Positions 25,314 to 35,037 are shown, numbered from the stretch's first letter. The stretch: 64,000 bases of DNA from Pseudomonas sp. ANT_H12B (GCF_008369325.1 NZ_VOBI01000014.1:101114-165113); one strand, 5' to 3'. The notes: generated by a model from the sequence alone, not told the origin. Made by a program: numbers and translations.

Positions 25314-28300
25314 TAGCGTGAGGGTTTATCGGGTTTGGCCAGCAAGGTGTACACACACGGCAACACGAACAAGGTAAACAGTGTCCCGATCGACATCCCC
25401 GTCGCGATCACCGTGCCGATGTCGAACCGGCTGACGGCGCCGGCACCCGTGGCGATGATCAGCGGCACCATGCCGAACACCATCGCAGCGGTGGTCATCA
25501 ACACTGGCCGCAGACGAATGGCCGCCGCTTCCTCCACCGCCTCGCGCGGCGTCAGCCCTTTGTCCTTGCGTAACTGGTTGGCGAACTCGACGATCAGGAT
25601 CCCGTGCTTGCTGATCAGCCCGATCAACGTCACCAGGCCGACCTGGGTGTAGATGTTCATGCTCGACCAGCCCAGGAACAATGGGATCAACGCGCCGCAG
25701 ATCGACAGCGGTACCGTCACCAGAATCACCAGCGGGTCGCGGAAACTTTCGAACTGGGCAGCCAGCACCAGGAAAATAATTGCCAGCGCCAGGGCGAAGG
25801 TCACCCACAGCGCGCTGCCTTCCTGGACGTATTGCCGTGATGCGCCGGCATAGTCAAAGGCATAACCCACCGGCGCTTCTTCCTGGGCGATCTGGCGTAC
25901 GGTATCGATGGCTTCACCCATGCTGACCAGCGGAACCCCGGAAAGAATGGCCGAGTTGAGTTGCTGGAACTGGTTCAACTGCCGTGGACGCGCCCGGTCG
26001 GTCACCGTGATCAAGGTCGAAAGGGCCAGCAGTTGGCCTTGAGTGTTCTTGACGTAATAGTTGTTCAGCCAATCGGGGTTATCGCGGAAGGGCCGTTCAA
26101 CCTGAGCGATGACTTTGTAGCTGCGCCCTTCAATGGTGAACCGGTTGATCTCCGCTTCACCCAGCAACGTCGCCAGTGTTCCACCCAGGTCCTGCATGGA
26201 CACGCCCATCTGTGCAGCCTTGGCGCGATCGATATCCACCACCACTTCGGGTTTGTCGAATGCCAGATCGAGGTCGACGAAGGCGAACTTGCCCGACTCC
26301 ATCGCCCTTTTTTTCACCCGGTCGACCACCTGCAGCAACGACTCGTAATCGTTGGCAGAGTTGATGACGAACTGAAACGGTAACCCCTCGCCGGTGCCGG
26401 GCAGAGAGGGCAGGTTGAAGCCGAAAATCTGCAACCCGGAAATGCCCTCCAGTTTTGCCTGAACCTCGGGCAGGATCTGCATTTGCGTGCGACTGCGATC
26501 ATTCCACGGTTTTAGCAGGAAGCCGCCGATGCCCGATTGCACGCCATTGAAGCCATTGATCTGGAAGGATGAGTAGTACTCGGGAAACGTTTTGAAGATG
26601 GTGACGAACTCGTCGGTGTAGGCGCTCAGGTAGTCGAGGTTGGCCGTTTGCGGGGCGTTGGCCATCATGAAAATGATGCCTTGGTCCTCGTCCGGCGCCA
26701 GCTCCGATTTGGTGAACTTGAGCAGCACCGGAATCAGGCACAGCACGATCACCGCGAACACCAGCACCACCGGCCGGGTGTTGAGCGTGCCATGCAGCAT
26801 GCTTTGGTAACGGCGCTTGAGGCCTTCGAAAATCAGGTCCAGTCGATGGGCCAGCCCCGTGGGGTTTTCGTCGTGGCGCAGCAAGAAGGCACACATCATC
26901 GGCGACAGGGTCAGGGCGACGATACCGGAGATCACCACCGCCCCGGCCAGGGTCAGGGCGAATTCCTTAAACAACGCCCCCGTGAGCCCCGTCAGGAAGC
27001 CGATCGGTGCATAGACCGCCGCCAGGGTGATGGTCATCGAGACCACCGGCATGGCGATTTCCCGGGCGCCTTCGATGGCCGCATCCATCGGTGTTTTGCC
27101 TTCCTCGATGTGCCGGTGAATGTTTTCCACCACCACAATGGCGTCGTCCACCACCAGGCCGATGGCCAATACCATCGCCAGCAGGGTCAGCAGGTTGATC
27201 GAGTAACCCATCATCTGCATGAAGAACATCACGCCGATCATCGACAACGGGATCGTCACCACCGGGATCACCACCGAGCGCAGCGCACCGAGGAACAGGA
27301 ATACCACCACGATGACGATCAGCACCGCTTCGAACAGGGTTTTCACCACTTCGTCGATCGAGGCCTGAATGAACAGCGTCGCGTCGTAGGCAATTTCGCC
27401 TTTGAGGTTCGGCGGCAGCTGGGCTTCCAGGTCCGGCATGATCTTGCGCACTTCCTTGATCACGTCCAGCGGGTTGGCGCCAGGCGTGGCCTTGATGCCG
27501 ATGTACACCGAGGGCGTGCCACCGAAGGAACTGATGGTGTCGTAGTTTTCCGCGCCCATTTCAACCCGCGCGACATCACTGAGCAGCACGCGGCTGTCGC
27601 CGTCGACCTTGAGCGGAATCGCTGCAAAGGCTTCGGCAGATTTGAGCTCGGTGTTGGCGTTGATGCTGGTGACGACGTACTCGCCTTTCACCTCACCGGC
27701 GGCGGAGAGGAAGTTGTACTGGCGCACCGCATCGGTCACGTCGCTGGCGCTCAGGCCGAAACCGGCCAGTTTCACCGGGTCCAGCCACAGGCGCATGGCG
27801 AATACCTGGTTGCCGAGAATCTCGGCTTCGGCCATACCCGGCAGGGTGGCGAGTTTCGGCTGGATGACTCGCGACAGGTAGTCGGTGATCTGCGGGTTAC
27901 TCAGTTCCTTGCTGAAGAAGCTGATGTACATCAGGGCGGAGGCGTCGGCGGCTTCCTTGCTCAGCACGGGGTCTTCGGCGTCCTGGGGCAGCTGGTTTTT
28001 TACCTCGTTGGCCTTGGCCAGCAGCTCGGTGAACAAGCGGTCGCTGTTGGCGCCGATGCGCGCGTAAATCGAAATCACCGAGAAGTTCTGGCGACTGACC
28101 GACGTCATATAGTCGATGCCCTCGGCGCTCGCCAGGCTCTGTTGCATCGGTTGGGTGATGTAGCCCTGGATGGTTTCAGCATTGGCCCCGGGGTACGCGG
28201 TGGTCACCGTGATCAGGGCGTTTTCCATTTGCGGATATTGGCGCAGCGGCAGCTTGCTCCAGGCCTGGAAGCCCAGCAGCACAATCAACAGGCTGACCAC

Positions 28301-28345
28301 GGTGGCGAGCACCGGGCGACGGATGAACGGGTCGGTAAAAGCCAT
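25313..28345 (-). CDS. mexW: RND multidrug efflux permease (MexW-like)
   Basis: A 1010-residue inner-membrane proton/drug antiporter of the HAE-1 RND family. The N-terminus FIRRPVLATVVSLLIVLLG and the large periplasmic loops between TM1-2 and TM7-8 are typical. The proton-relay Asp pair is in GLVVDDAIVVVENIHRH. Together with the adaptor upstream (13-bp gap) it forms a pump; no outer membrane channel gene is present, so it probably recruits an OprM-type channel encoded elsewhere. The symbol rests on resemblance at the N-terminus and on its position next to the InaA operon, as for mexVW in P. aeruginosa. Confidence 0.85.
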   Translation of the reverse strand: MAFTDPFIRRPVLATVVSLLIVLLGFQAWSKLPLRQYPQMENALITVTTAYPGANAETIQGYITQPMQQSLASAEGIDYMTSVSRQNFSVISIYARIGANSDRLFTELLAKANEVKNQLPQDAEDPVLSKEAADASALMYISFFSKELSNPQITDYLSRVIQPKLATLPGMAEAEILGNQVFAMRLWLDPVKLAGFGLSASDVTDAVRQYNFLSAAGEVKGEYVVTSINANTELKSAEAFAAIPLKVDGDSRVLLSDVARVEMGAENYDTISSFGGTPSVYIGIKATPGANPLDVIKEVRKIMPDLEAQLPPNLKGEIAYDATLFIQASIDEVVKTLFEAVLIVIVVVFLFLGALRSVVIPVVTIPLSMIGVMFFMQMMGYSINLLTLLAMVLAIGLVVDDAIVVVENIHRHIEEGKTPMDAAIEGAREIAMPVVSMTITLAAVYAPIGFLTGLTGALFKEFALTLAGAVVISGIVALTLSPMMCAFLLRHDENPTGLAHRLDLIFEGLKRRYQSMLHGTLNTRPVVLVFAVIVLCLIPVLLKFTKSELAPDEDQGIIFMMANAPQTANLDYLSAYTDEFVTIFKTFPEYYSSFQINGFNGVQSGIGGFLLKPWNDRSRTQMQILPEVQAKLEGISGLQIFGFNLPSLPGTGEGLPFQFVINSANDYESLLQVVDRVKKRAMESGKFAFVDLDLAFDKPEVVVDIDRAKAAQMGVSMQDLGGTLATLLGEAEINRFTIEGRSYKVIAQVERPFRDNPDWLNNYYVKNTQGQLLALSTLITVTDRARPRQLNQFQQLNSAILSGVPLVSMGEAIDTVRQIAQEEAPVGYAFDYAGASRQYVQEGSALWVTFALALAIIFLVLAAQFESFRDPLVILVTVPLSICGALIPLFLGWSSMNIYTQVGLVTLIGLISKHGILIVEFANQLRKDKGLTPREAVEEAAAIRLRPVLMTTAAMVFGMVPLIIATGAGAVSRFDIGTVIATGMSIGTLFTLFVLPCVYTLLAKPDKPSR

Positions 28346-28358
28346 GGGGATTCCTTGA

Positions 28359-29507
28359 TCAGTCCGCGCGCGGCGGGCTGTTCTTCTCGGCTAGGGTCTT
28401 GTCGTCGCTGATGGCAATGTGTGCGCCGTTGTCCAGTTTGATCTGGCCGCCCGTGACCACTTTTTCACCGTCCTGTACGCCTTTGGTAATCATCACCAGA
28501 CCATCGCGGCGTTCGCCGGTTTCGATGAAGCGCCGTTCGGCGATCAGTATCGGTTGGCCCTTGTCATCTTTTTCGACGCTGCCATCTTCGGTTTTTTTCT
28601 GCGCGACCACGTAGATCGAGTTGCCGTACAGCGTGTAGGTGATCGCGCTTTCCGGTACGACAATGCGCGGCTGCGGGTCGGGCAACAACACTTGCAGACT
28701 GGCGAACATCCCCGGCAGCAGTTTGCTGTCGGGGTTGGCCAGGGTGGCGCGGACCTGAACGTTGCGGGTGCTGTTTTCGACTTTCGGGTTGATCGCACTG
28801 ATGGTGCCGGGGAAGTCTTGCGTCGGGTAAGCCGAGACGATGACCTGTACCGGTTGGCCGAGGGCGATTTTCGGCACCGATTGCTCGGGTATAAAGAAGT
28901 CCACGTAGAGGCTGCTGAGGTCTTGCAGAGTGGCGATCATGGTGCCGCTGGCCACGTAGTCACCCACGTCCACCTGGCGAATGCCGATGGTCCCGCTGAA
29001 CGGTGCGAGGATGCGTTTTTTATCGAGCGCAGCCTTGAGCTGATTGACCGTGGCCTTGTTCTTTTTCAATACCGCCGAGAGACGGTCGAACTCGCCTTTG
29101 GAAATGGCCTGGCTGCCCACCAGTTGGCTGCCGCGCGAGTAATCCACCTGGGCCAGCCCGAGGTCGGCCTGAGCGGTTTCCAGCAGGGCGGTTTCCACGG
29201 CGCTGTCGAGCTGGACGATCGGCTGACCGGCCTTGACCTTCTGCCCTGACTGGAACTGCACATCCGTGACCGTGCCGGCGATCTCCAGGCTGAGGTCGAC
29301 GCCTTGTAGCGCCGTGAGGGTGCCGACGGTCGGCAGGCGAGCCTGCCACGGGCGTTCGGCGGCAGTCGCCACGGCGACGCTGATCGGTGGTTTCGGCGCG
29401 GAGAAGCCTTGAATCATCGTATAGATGGAGAAGGCTTTGTAACCGGCCAGGACCAGTACGATCAGCAGAACAACACCCAACATGATCAGCATGCGGCGAC
29501 GCAGCAT
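28359..29507 (-). CDS. mexV: RND efflux periplasmic adaptor (MexV-like)
   Basis: A 382-residue membrane fusion protein. An N-terminal membrane anchor (MLIMLGVVLLIVLVLAGY) precedes the lipoyl halves (LSLEIAGTVTDVQFQSGQKV and ILAPFSGTIGIRQVDVGDYV), an alpha-hairpin between them, then beta-barrel and membrane-proximal domains. No lipobox Cys is seen. The longest frame has 26 extra residues; I chose the ATG at 29507 because AGGAAG is about 9 nt upstream and the anchor starts at once. Confidence 0.85.
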   Translation of the reverse strand: MLRRRMLIMLGVVLLIVLVLAGYKAFSIYTMIQGFSAPKPPISVAVATAAERPWQARLPTVGTLTALQGVDLSLEIAGTVTDVQFQSGQKVKAGQPIVQLDSAVETALLETAQADLGLAQVDYSRGSQLVGSQAISKGEFDRLSAVLKKNKATVNQLKAALDKKRILAPFSGTIGIRQVDVGDYVASGTMIATLQDLSSLYVDFFIPEQSVPKIALGQPVQVIVSAYPTQDFPGTISAINPKVENSTRNVQVRATLANPDSKLLPGMFASLQVLLPDPQPRIVVPESAITYTLYGNSIYVVAQKKTEDGSVEKDDKGQPILIAERRFIETGERRDGLVMITKGVQDGEKVVTGGQIKLDNGAHIAISDDKTLAEKNSPPRAD

Positions 29508-29607
29508 ATTTCCACTTCCTTGGAGAAAATCAGGTGAGACAGTCGGGCACATTACTCCGAGTGTGCCGAGGATTCCAACTGCCACTTTTTACAGGCAAGC
29601 GCAAAAC

Positions 29608-29701
29608 CTGTGGGAGCCGAGCTTGCTCGCGATAGCGGCTGCACATTCGACACCACCGTGACTGACACACCGCTATCGCGAACACGCTTGGCTCCTACAA
29701 G
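29608..29701. repeat. REP doublet
   Basis: GTGGGAGCCGAGCTTGCTCG and its inverted, partly diverged partner CGCGAACACGCTTGGCTCC flank a spacer with CACCACCGTGACTG. It sits between mexV start and the 3' end of the DUF1513 gene. Confidence 0.75.
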
Positions 29702-29713
29702 GGCGGGGCGAGA

Positions 29714-30826
29714 TCAGATCAAATGCAGGTGGTTGTCCCAGAGGCCAGCAGGCAGCTCCAGCGGTTTTGCAACAAGATCTGTCTGGCGGCAATCGTAGTA
29801 CCGGCAGCGTCCTTGACCCGAGGTCACGACAAAACCATCAGCCACCGCCCCAACCCCTGCGCAATCGGGAAGCGGCGCATCCAGGCGCACTTCACCGCTG
29901 TCCAGGTCCCAGATGAAAAAGCGGTTGCCCCGCGGTGCAGTCAACGCGACGAGGCGCAGTTCGCTGTGTACGGCGACGCTGGCGGTGTAATGCCCCATGG
30001 CCTGCAACTGGTGCTCAGGCACCGGGAAGGCCACGAACGGCTGGCCGGGACGCTTGATCGCCAGCAGTTCCGACGACTCGTGGGATGGCCCCATGAACTG
30101 TTGCCCCGCGACGATGGTGCCGTCGCTGGCGATCCCCAAATGACGCACGCTGTTCATCTGCTGGGCCAGGGTTTCCTTGCTCAACAGGGTGCCGTTGCGT
30201 TGCATCAGGACCAGGCTCGGTTCCATGGCGTTGAGGTTCATCTCGACGCGGCTTTCGGCCTCGGTGCGAATACCGCCATTGGCCACCACCAGGGTTTCGC
30301 CATCGGGCATCCACGACACCTGATGCGGGCCGACGCCGTGGGTAGGAATTTCGCCGCTGTGGATAAGTCGCTCACCTTCGAACTTATACACACCCAGCAA
30401 ACCACGGCCCGGATCGGAAGTGTCGTTCTCGGTGGCGTACAGCCAGTCGCCGCTCTTGTGAATCACCGCGTGGCCGTAGAAGTGCCGGTTCGGAAGCGAG
30501 GCCACGGTTTGCAGCAGCGTGCCGTCGCGCAGGTCGATCAGGTAACTCTCGGTGCCTGGGCGACGGGCGACAAACAGCGCAATCGGCAGCGCCGGGTGGT
30601 TGATGATGTCGTGGCAACGCTGGCCGACCTGAGTGGCGAACACCCGCGTGCCGTCCAGCCGATAACCGACGGCATAGTGCTTGCCGTCGCCATCGTCCCG
30701 CGCCGAGAGCAGCAGCGGGCTTTTGTCTTTTTGTTTGAACAGCGTCCAGCCGCCCAGTGTCACTGCTCCCAGCAGCAAACTACCTAAAGTCAGAGCCTGA
30801 CGTCGCAGCATGGCACTCGCCCTCAT
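29714..30826 (-). CDS. DUF1513 periplasmic beta-propeller-like protein
   Basis: A 370-residue exported protein of the DUF1513 family, function unknown. The N-terminus LRRQALTLGSLLLGAVTLGG has a twin-arginine followed by a hydrophobic stretch and is probably a Tat signal. The mature part has WD-like beta-repeat character (GHAVIHKSGDWLYATEND, GVGPHQVSWMPDGETLVVANG). It starts one base into the stop of the imelysin gene (TGATG), so translation is coupled; an alternative Met five codons later is possible. Family members are regularly the last gene of imelysin and di-haem clusters linked to iron acquisition. Confidence 0.85.
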   Translation of the reverse strand: MRASAMLRRQALTLGSLLLGAVTLGGWTLFKQKDKSPLLLSARDDGDGKHYAVGYRLDGTRVFATQVGQRCHDIINHPALPIALFVARRPGTESYLIDLRDGTLLQTVASLPNRHFYGHAVIHKSGDWLYATENDTSDPGRGLLGVYKFEGERLIHSGEIPTHGVGPHQVSWMPDGETLVVANGGIRTEAESRVEMNLNAMEPSLVLMQRNGTLLSKETLAQQMNSVRHLGIASDGTIVAGQQFMGPSHESSELLAIKRPGQPFVAFPVPEHQLQAMGHYTASVAVHSELRLVALTAPRGNRFFIWDLDSGEVRLDAPLPDCAGVGAVADGFVVTSGQGRCRYYDCRQTDLVAKPLELPAGLWDNHLHLI

Positions 30827-31890
30827 CAGTCACCGTCGTTGGCGTTGAAGCCCAGTTGGATGCCCAGCGCCTTCGCCAGCTCGCCTTCGTGCAGGCGGTG
30901 GACGACGTTGAGGCTGTCGTAGAGGTCGTTGAGTTGCTGGCGGCCCGCGTCGTCGCCGAGCATTTCGGTCAGCGAACGCTGGTTGCTGGCGAACAGTTTC
31001 AGGGACGCGGCATACGCGGCGTCGATCTTGTCGGCCAACGGTTTTTGCTCGCTTGGCAACAGGCCGCGCAGGCCTTTGTTGTCGACCCCTTCCCACACCG
31101 TTTTGGCGGCAGCGAGACTGGCTTCGAGGCCGGTCAGGGACGACTGGCTGCGCCATGCATCGGCCTGGAACGGTTGCGGCACACCCTTGGTCTGGCGGCC
31201 CATCGGCGTGCCGAGTTTTTTCTTCAGGCTATCGAGGGCGGTCACTTGCACACGCAACAGATCGGCGATGGCTTCGTGGGAATCGGCGTAGCGCTGATTA
31301 GGGAACTTGCTCATCTGCGCGAGCATGCCGTCGGTGTTGTTCCAGCTTTTGAGAATGTCTTCGGCCAACAGTTTTTGGCGCTCGCCAATCGCCTTGAGCA
31401 GCGGGCAGTACTTAGCTTTCTGCGCCTCGTTGGCCACGTCTGGCTTGCTGTCGAACAGGATGTATTCGTAGGCCGAGAGGCCTTGAACCACAACGCTTGA
31501 CTTGGCCAGCGCAGCGGCATCGATCTGCGGCTGGGCGCTGACCAGTTGTTCGACCTGACGGCCGACGAGGTTTTTCTTGTCCGGCCAGAACTGCACCTGC
31601 CAGGCGCGATTGCCCTCGGCCAGTGGCCCGATCAGCAACGGCTGCAACTCGGCCCAGGCTTTCTGCGCATGCAGGAAGTCGGCGCGGGCGGTGTCGAGGT
31701 TTTCCTTGCCTTCGCAGTAGGCGAGGGCACTGACGGCCAATTGGCGATCGGCTTCAACCCAGCGGGTGTAAGTCGGCAGGATCACCGATTTGGCGATGGC
31801 CGCCGAGGTGACCGCTTGCGGATCCTGGGGCGAGCAGGCGCCCAGGGCTAGCGCGGCAAGGCTGGTGAACAACAATTTGGGACGGAACAT
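30826..31890 (-). CDS. Imelysin-family lipoprotein
   Basis: A 354-residue lipoprotein with signal peptide and lipobox LGAC (Cys19). The imelysin (peptidase M75-like, EfeO/IrpA-type) domain covers most of the rest, helical with Trp-rich helices (AQKAWAELQPLLIGPL, SYEY-like SAYEYILFDS). The G-x-H-x-x-E metal site of the classic family appears as GLSAYEYILF, so His is replaced by Ala or Tyr; metal binding may differ from IcmP. It sits in the middle of the dhoR-imelysin-DUF1513 unit. Confidence 0.88.
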   Translation of the reverse strand: MFRPKLLFTSLAALALGACSPQDPQAVTSAAIAKSVILPTYTRWVEADRQLAVSALAYCEGKENLDTARADFLHAQKAWAELQPLLIGPLAEGNRAWQVQFWPDKKNLVGRQVEQLVSAQPQIDAAALAKSSVVVQGLSAYEYILFDSKPDVANEAQKAKYCPLLKAIGERQKLLAEDILKSWNNTDGMLAQMSKFPNQRYADSHEAIADLLRVQVTALDSLKKKLGTPMGRQTKGVPQPFQADAWRSQSSLTGLEASLAAAKTVWEGVDNKGLRGLLPSEQKPLADKIDAAYAASLKLFASNQRSLTEMLGDDAGRQQLNDLYDSLNVVHRLHEGELAKALGIQLGFNANDGD

Positions 31891-31917
31891 GTCGGGCTCC
31901 CGCTTAAGGAATAGGTA

Positions 31918-33345
31918 TTAAAGGGAATTCAGGAACGCCAGCAACGCAGCGCGCTGCTCGGCATTGAAAGACAAAACCTGTTGCTGCGCCGCTTGAGCTT
32001 CGCCGCCATGCCAGAGCACGGCTTCGAGCAGGTTGCGAGCGCGACCATCATGCAAAAACTGGGTATGGCGACTGACCGCCTGCGTCAGGCCGATGCCCCA
32101 CAACGGCGGGGTGCGCCAGTCGCGGCCGCTGGCCTGGAATTCGGTACGGTTGTCGGCCAGACCGTCGCCCATGTCATGCAGCAGCAGATCGCTGTAAGGG
32201 CGAATCACTTGATTGGCCAGTTCAGGTTCTGCGGCATTGGCGGCGGTGGTGTATTTGGGGGTATGACAGGACTGGCATCCGGCCTGGAAAAACAGATTCT
32301 TGCCGGCCAGCACTTCAGGTGTGCCGACATCGCGGCGGGCCGGTACGGCGAGGTTGCGGCTGTAGAACAGCACCAGGCGCAGGATGTTATCACTGACTTC
32401 CGGTTCGCCATCCGGGCCATTGCCGTTGGGCGCTTGCTTGCAAGCGGTTTGCCCTTCGGTGCAGTCATCGACAGGGCGCAGACTTGTGGTGAGGCCCATG
32501 TCACCGGAAAACGCGTGCACATTCTGTTGATTGAGGTTCGGTTGGCCGGCCTTCCAGCCAAATCGCCCGAGGACGGTTTTTTGCTGCGCGTCATCCCAGA
32601 CCCGGTTCGGGCGTCCGGCGATGCCGTTTTTGTCTTTTGCCTGCGCCGCGGCGTTGGCCAGGATCGCCTCGTCGGGAATCGCTTCGAGCAGGCCCAGGCC
32701 AATCATCGGCGGTGCGATGCGCGCCGAGAATCGGGTGTCAGGGTGCATCGGGCCATAACCGAGCTGGGTGATCTGCAATATCGGCTTGCGCAACTCGACT
32801 TCGGTGCCGTCCTTGAAACGGACCGGAACGGGGGTGTAATCGACGCGCACCTTGCCTTCCGGGATGACGCCGGGCACAGCCATGTCCTGGAGTTGTCCGC
32901 CGTAGACCGGCTCCGGGACAACACCCAGCTGCTCAATCACTTTGGCATACGCCGGCGCATCGGGAATCGACAGGCGTACCAGCATCGACACGGCGTTCTG
33001 CGCATCAGGCGTGGGCGGATGACCGCGGCCGTCCTTGATGTGGCAGTTCTGGCAGGCATTGGTGTTGAACAGCGGGCCGAGGCCATCCCGGGCGGTGGTG
33101 GTCGCCGGGGCGATCACCCAGGGGTTGCGGAAGAAGCTGTTGCCGACGCTGAAGTCGACGCGTCGTGACGGTGGCAGGTTGGCGGACGGCAGGGAAAACG
33201 AGTTCTGATCGGTCTTGCGCACGGTTGCGCTGCCACCGGAGCGGGCTTCACCGGGTTCGGCCTGGGTAAAACGCGGGGCGTCATCGCAGGCACTCAGGCC
33301 CAGAGCCAGCAACAGTGCGGACAAGCGAAGAAGCAGCGAGGGCAT
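31918..33345 (-). CDS. Di-haem oxidoreductase-like c-type cytochrome lipoprotein (DUF1111/DHOR)
   Basis: A 475-residue exported cytochrome. The signal peptide LLLRLSALLLALGLSAC ends in a lipobox Cys. Two haem-c motifs are visible: CQNCH at about residue 100 and CQSCH at about residue 350. The family was once called thiol oxidoreductase; its physiological electron partner is not established, but it is linked to imelysin-type iron proteins. The chosen ATG (33345) lies 12 codons inside the longest frame so that the signal peptide starts normally. The gene is separated from icmP by a terminator and a REP doublet. Confidence 0.88.
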   Translation of the reverse strand: MPSLLLRLSALLLALGLSACDDAPRFTQAEPGEARSGGSATVRKTDQNSFSLPSANLPPSRRVDFSVGNSFFRNPWVIAPATTTARDGLGPLFNTNACQNCHIKDGRGHPPTPDAQNAVSMLVRLSIPDAPAYAKVIEQLGVVPEPVYGGQLQDMAVPGVIPEGKVRVDYTPVPVRFKDGTEVELRKPILQITQLGYGPMHPDTRFSARIAPPMIGLGLLEAIPDEAILANAAAQAKDKNGIAGRPNRVWDDAQQKTVLGRFGWKAGQPNLNQQNVHAFSGDMGLTTSLRPVDDCTEGQTACKQAPNGNGPDGEPEVSDNILRLVLFYSRNLAVPARRDVGTPEVLAGKNLFFQAGCQSCHTPKYTTAANAAEPELANQVIRPYSDLLLHDMGDGLADNRTEFQASGRDWRTPPLWGIGLTQAVSRHTQFLHDGRARNLLEAVLWHGGEAQAAQQQVLSFNAEQRAALLAFLNSL

Positions 33346-33460
33346 CAGACATCCTGCAAGACGAGCAAAACAAGGGCGCAAAGTCTAACAGGGCAGGGGA
33401 GATTGAATAAGAGGAATTATCGTTTGGTTGATGTAGCGCATTTTTCCAGGACACCCACAC

Positions 33461-33560
33461 CCCCCTGTGGGAGCGAGCCTGCTCGCGATGGCGTCATCAC
33501 AGTCGACATTGATGTTGAATGTACGACCGCTATCGCGAGCAGGCTCGCTCCCACAGGGGA
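33461..33560. repeat. REP doublet
   Basis: CCCCTGTGGGAGCGAGCCTG and its inverted partner CAGGCTCGCTCCCACAGGGG, with the conserved GCTCGCGATGGCG and CGCTATCGCGAGC inner parts. It lies inside the icmP cluster. Confidence 0.88.
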
Positions 33561-33578
33561 CACGCATCAGGCAGGTAT

Positions 33579-33607
33579 GAAAAAGGCGACCCGAAGGTCG
33601 CCTTTTC
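33579..33607 (-). terminator. Terminator after icmP
   Basis: Perfect hairpin AAAAAGGCGACC-CGAA-GGTCGCCTTTT, T-run on both strands. It lies 17 nt after the icmP stop and should limit readthrough into the di-haem gene. Confidence 0.8.
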
Positions 33608-33623
33608 ATTCAGCCAGCGTTGA

Positions 33624-34979
33624 TCAGAACTCGTGATCAGCGTTGTCCGGGTTCAGGTCGCCGATGCCCATTTTGCCTGCGGCGGCTTCGATCGAACCGG
33701 TCTGCTTGACCAGGGAAGCGATAGCGTCGCGGACGATCTGGTTACCAGCGGTATTGCCGGCGGCGATCAGTTGGTCGTAGTGCTCACCCTTGTTGGCGTG
33801 TTCGACGATGACCTGCATCTTGGCTTCGGTGGCAGCCAGGTCGGCTTTCAGCGCGGTATCGGCAGCCGGGTCGGCCTTGGCCACCAGGGACGACAGGCTG
33901 GCGCCGGTCATTTTGGTGCCGTCGACGCGGGTGTACTCGCCCAGGTAAACGTTACGAACGCCTTTGGCATCGTAGAACTGTGAGTTGTGGGTGTTGTCGC
34001 TGAAGCAGTCGTGTTCGTCTTCCGGGGAGTTGGCTTCCAGGGAAACCTTCATGCGCTCGCCCGCCAGTTCGCCCAGGGACAGGCTGCCCATGCCAAACAG
34101 CATTTTGCGCAGGCCGGTTTCAGCCGATTCGGCTTCCAGCGTGGCGCGATAGTTGTCGGCCACGTTCGGCTTCCAGTTACCGACCATTTCTTCCAGGTCG
34201 CTGACCAGCAGTTGGGTCACGGACTTCAGGTAAGCGCGGCGACGATCGTTGTGACCGCCGGTGGCGCCTTTGCCTTCCAAGTAGTCAGATGCTGGACGGT
34301 TGCCAGCGCCGGGGCCGGTGCCGTTCAGGTCCTGGCCCCACAGCAGGAATTCAATGGCGTGGTAGCCGGTGGCGACGTTGGCCTCCGAACCACCCAGCTC
34401 GTTCAGGCTGGCGAGTTTTTCCGGGGTAATGTCTTTGACGTCGACCTTGTCTTCGCCGACCTGAACCTGGGTGTTGGCGATGATATTGGCAGTGGCGCCC
34501 GGGTTACCCAGTGCGTGCTCGTAGGATTTGTCGACGTAGTCGATCAGGCCTTCGTCCAGGGGCCAGGCGTTCACCTGACCTTCCCAGTCGTCGATGATGG
34601 TGTTGCCGAAGCGGAACACTTCACTCTGCAGGTAAGGAACGCGGGCAGCGATCCAGGCAGCCTTGGCGGCTTTCAGGGTGTCGGCGTTCGGCTTGGCGAG
34701 GAAAGCGTCGACGGCGGTTTGCAGGGTTTTCGCGGTAGATTCGGCATCGCTGTAAACGGCGAAGACGATGTCGGCGTAATGCGCGACAACGGCTTTGGCT
34801 GCGGCTTCGTCGACTTTGCTTGCAGCGGCAGGCGCAACAGCCGGCGTTGCCGGGGCCGTGGTGGTGGCGGCCGGTGCAGGCGTTTGCGGAGCGGCAGCTT
34901 TGTCTTTGCCTTCGCCGCAACCGGCGAGGGAAATAGCGATGGCCAACAGACTGGCGGTAGCCAGAGGCATACGAATCAT
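33624..34979 (-). CDS. icmP: Imelysin (IcmP-like, M75) lipoprotein
   Basis: A 451-residue lipoprotein: signal peptide ending LAISLAGC, then a Pro/Ala/Thr linker (residues 30-60), then an imelysin domain. The metal motif G-x-H-x-x-E is intact in GYHAIEFLLWGQD. P. aeruginosa IcmP was described as an insulin-cleaving outer membrane metalloproteinase, but the family is now seen mainly as iron-uptake-linked. I start at the ATG at 34979 (MIRMPLATAS) with AGGA upstream; the longest frame adds 14 residues. A palindromic Fur-like site lies 60-80 bp upstream. Confidence 0.88.
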   Translation of the reverse strand: MIRMPLATASLLAIAISLAGCGEGKDKAAAPQTPAPAATTTAPATPAVAPAAASKVDEAAAKAVVAHYADIVFAVYSDAESTAKTLQTAVDAFLAKPNADTLKAAKAAWIAARVPYLQSEVFRFGNTIIDDWEGQVNAWPLDEGLIDYVDKSYEHALGNPGATANIIANTQVQVGEDKVDVKDITPEKLASLNELGGSEANVATGYHAIEFLLWGQDLNGTGPGAGNRPASDYLEGKGATGGHNDRRRAYLKSVTQLLVSDLEEMVGNWKPNVADNYRATLEAESAETGLRKMLFGMGSLSLGELAGERMKVSLEANSPEDEHDCFSDNTHNSQFYDAKGVRNVYLGEYTRVDGTKMTGASLSSLVAKADPAADTALKADLAATEAKMQVIVEHANKGEHYDQLIAAGNTAGNQIVRDAIASLVKQTGSIEAAAGKMGIGDLNPDNADHEF

Positions 34980-35037
34980 GGTGAACATCCTGCTTCGAGA
35001 GGGGGTGGAATGGCGCAGCAAGCGCGCAAAACTTCGA

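Noticed and set aside
25313..25330. REP palindrome overlapping the end of mexW as a recoding signal
   Set aside because: The palindrome ends at the stop region and simply abuts the gene; permease length and C-terminus are normal.
26648..28411. 587-codon frame antisense to mexW
   Set aside because: His/Gln/Arg-rich, no domain; the RND permease on the other strand is intact.
33461..33560. Possible CRISPR-like array from repeated GTGGGAGCGAGC units
   Set aside because: Units come as single inverted pairs at scattered sites with no regular spacers and no cas genes; they are REP elements.
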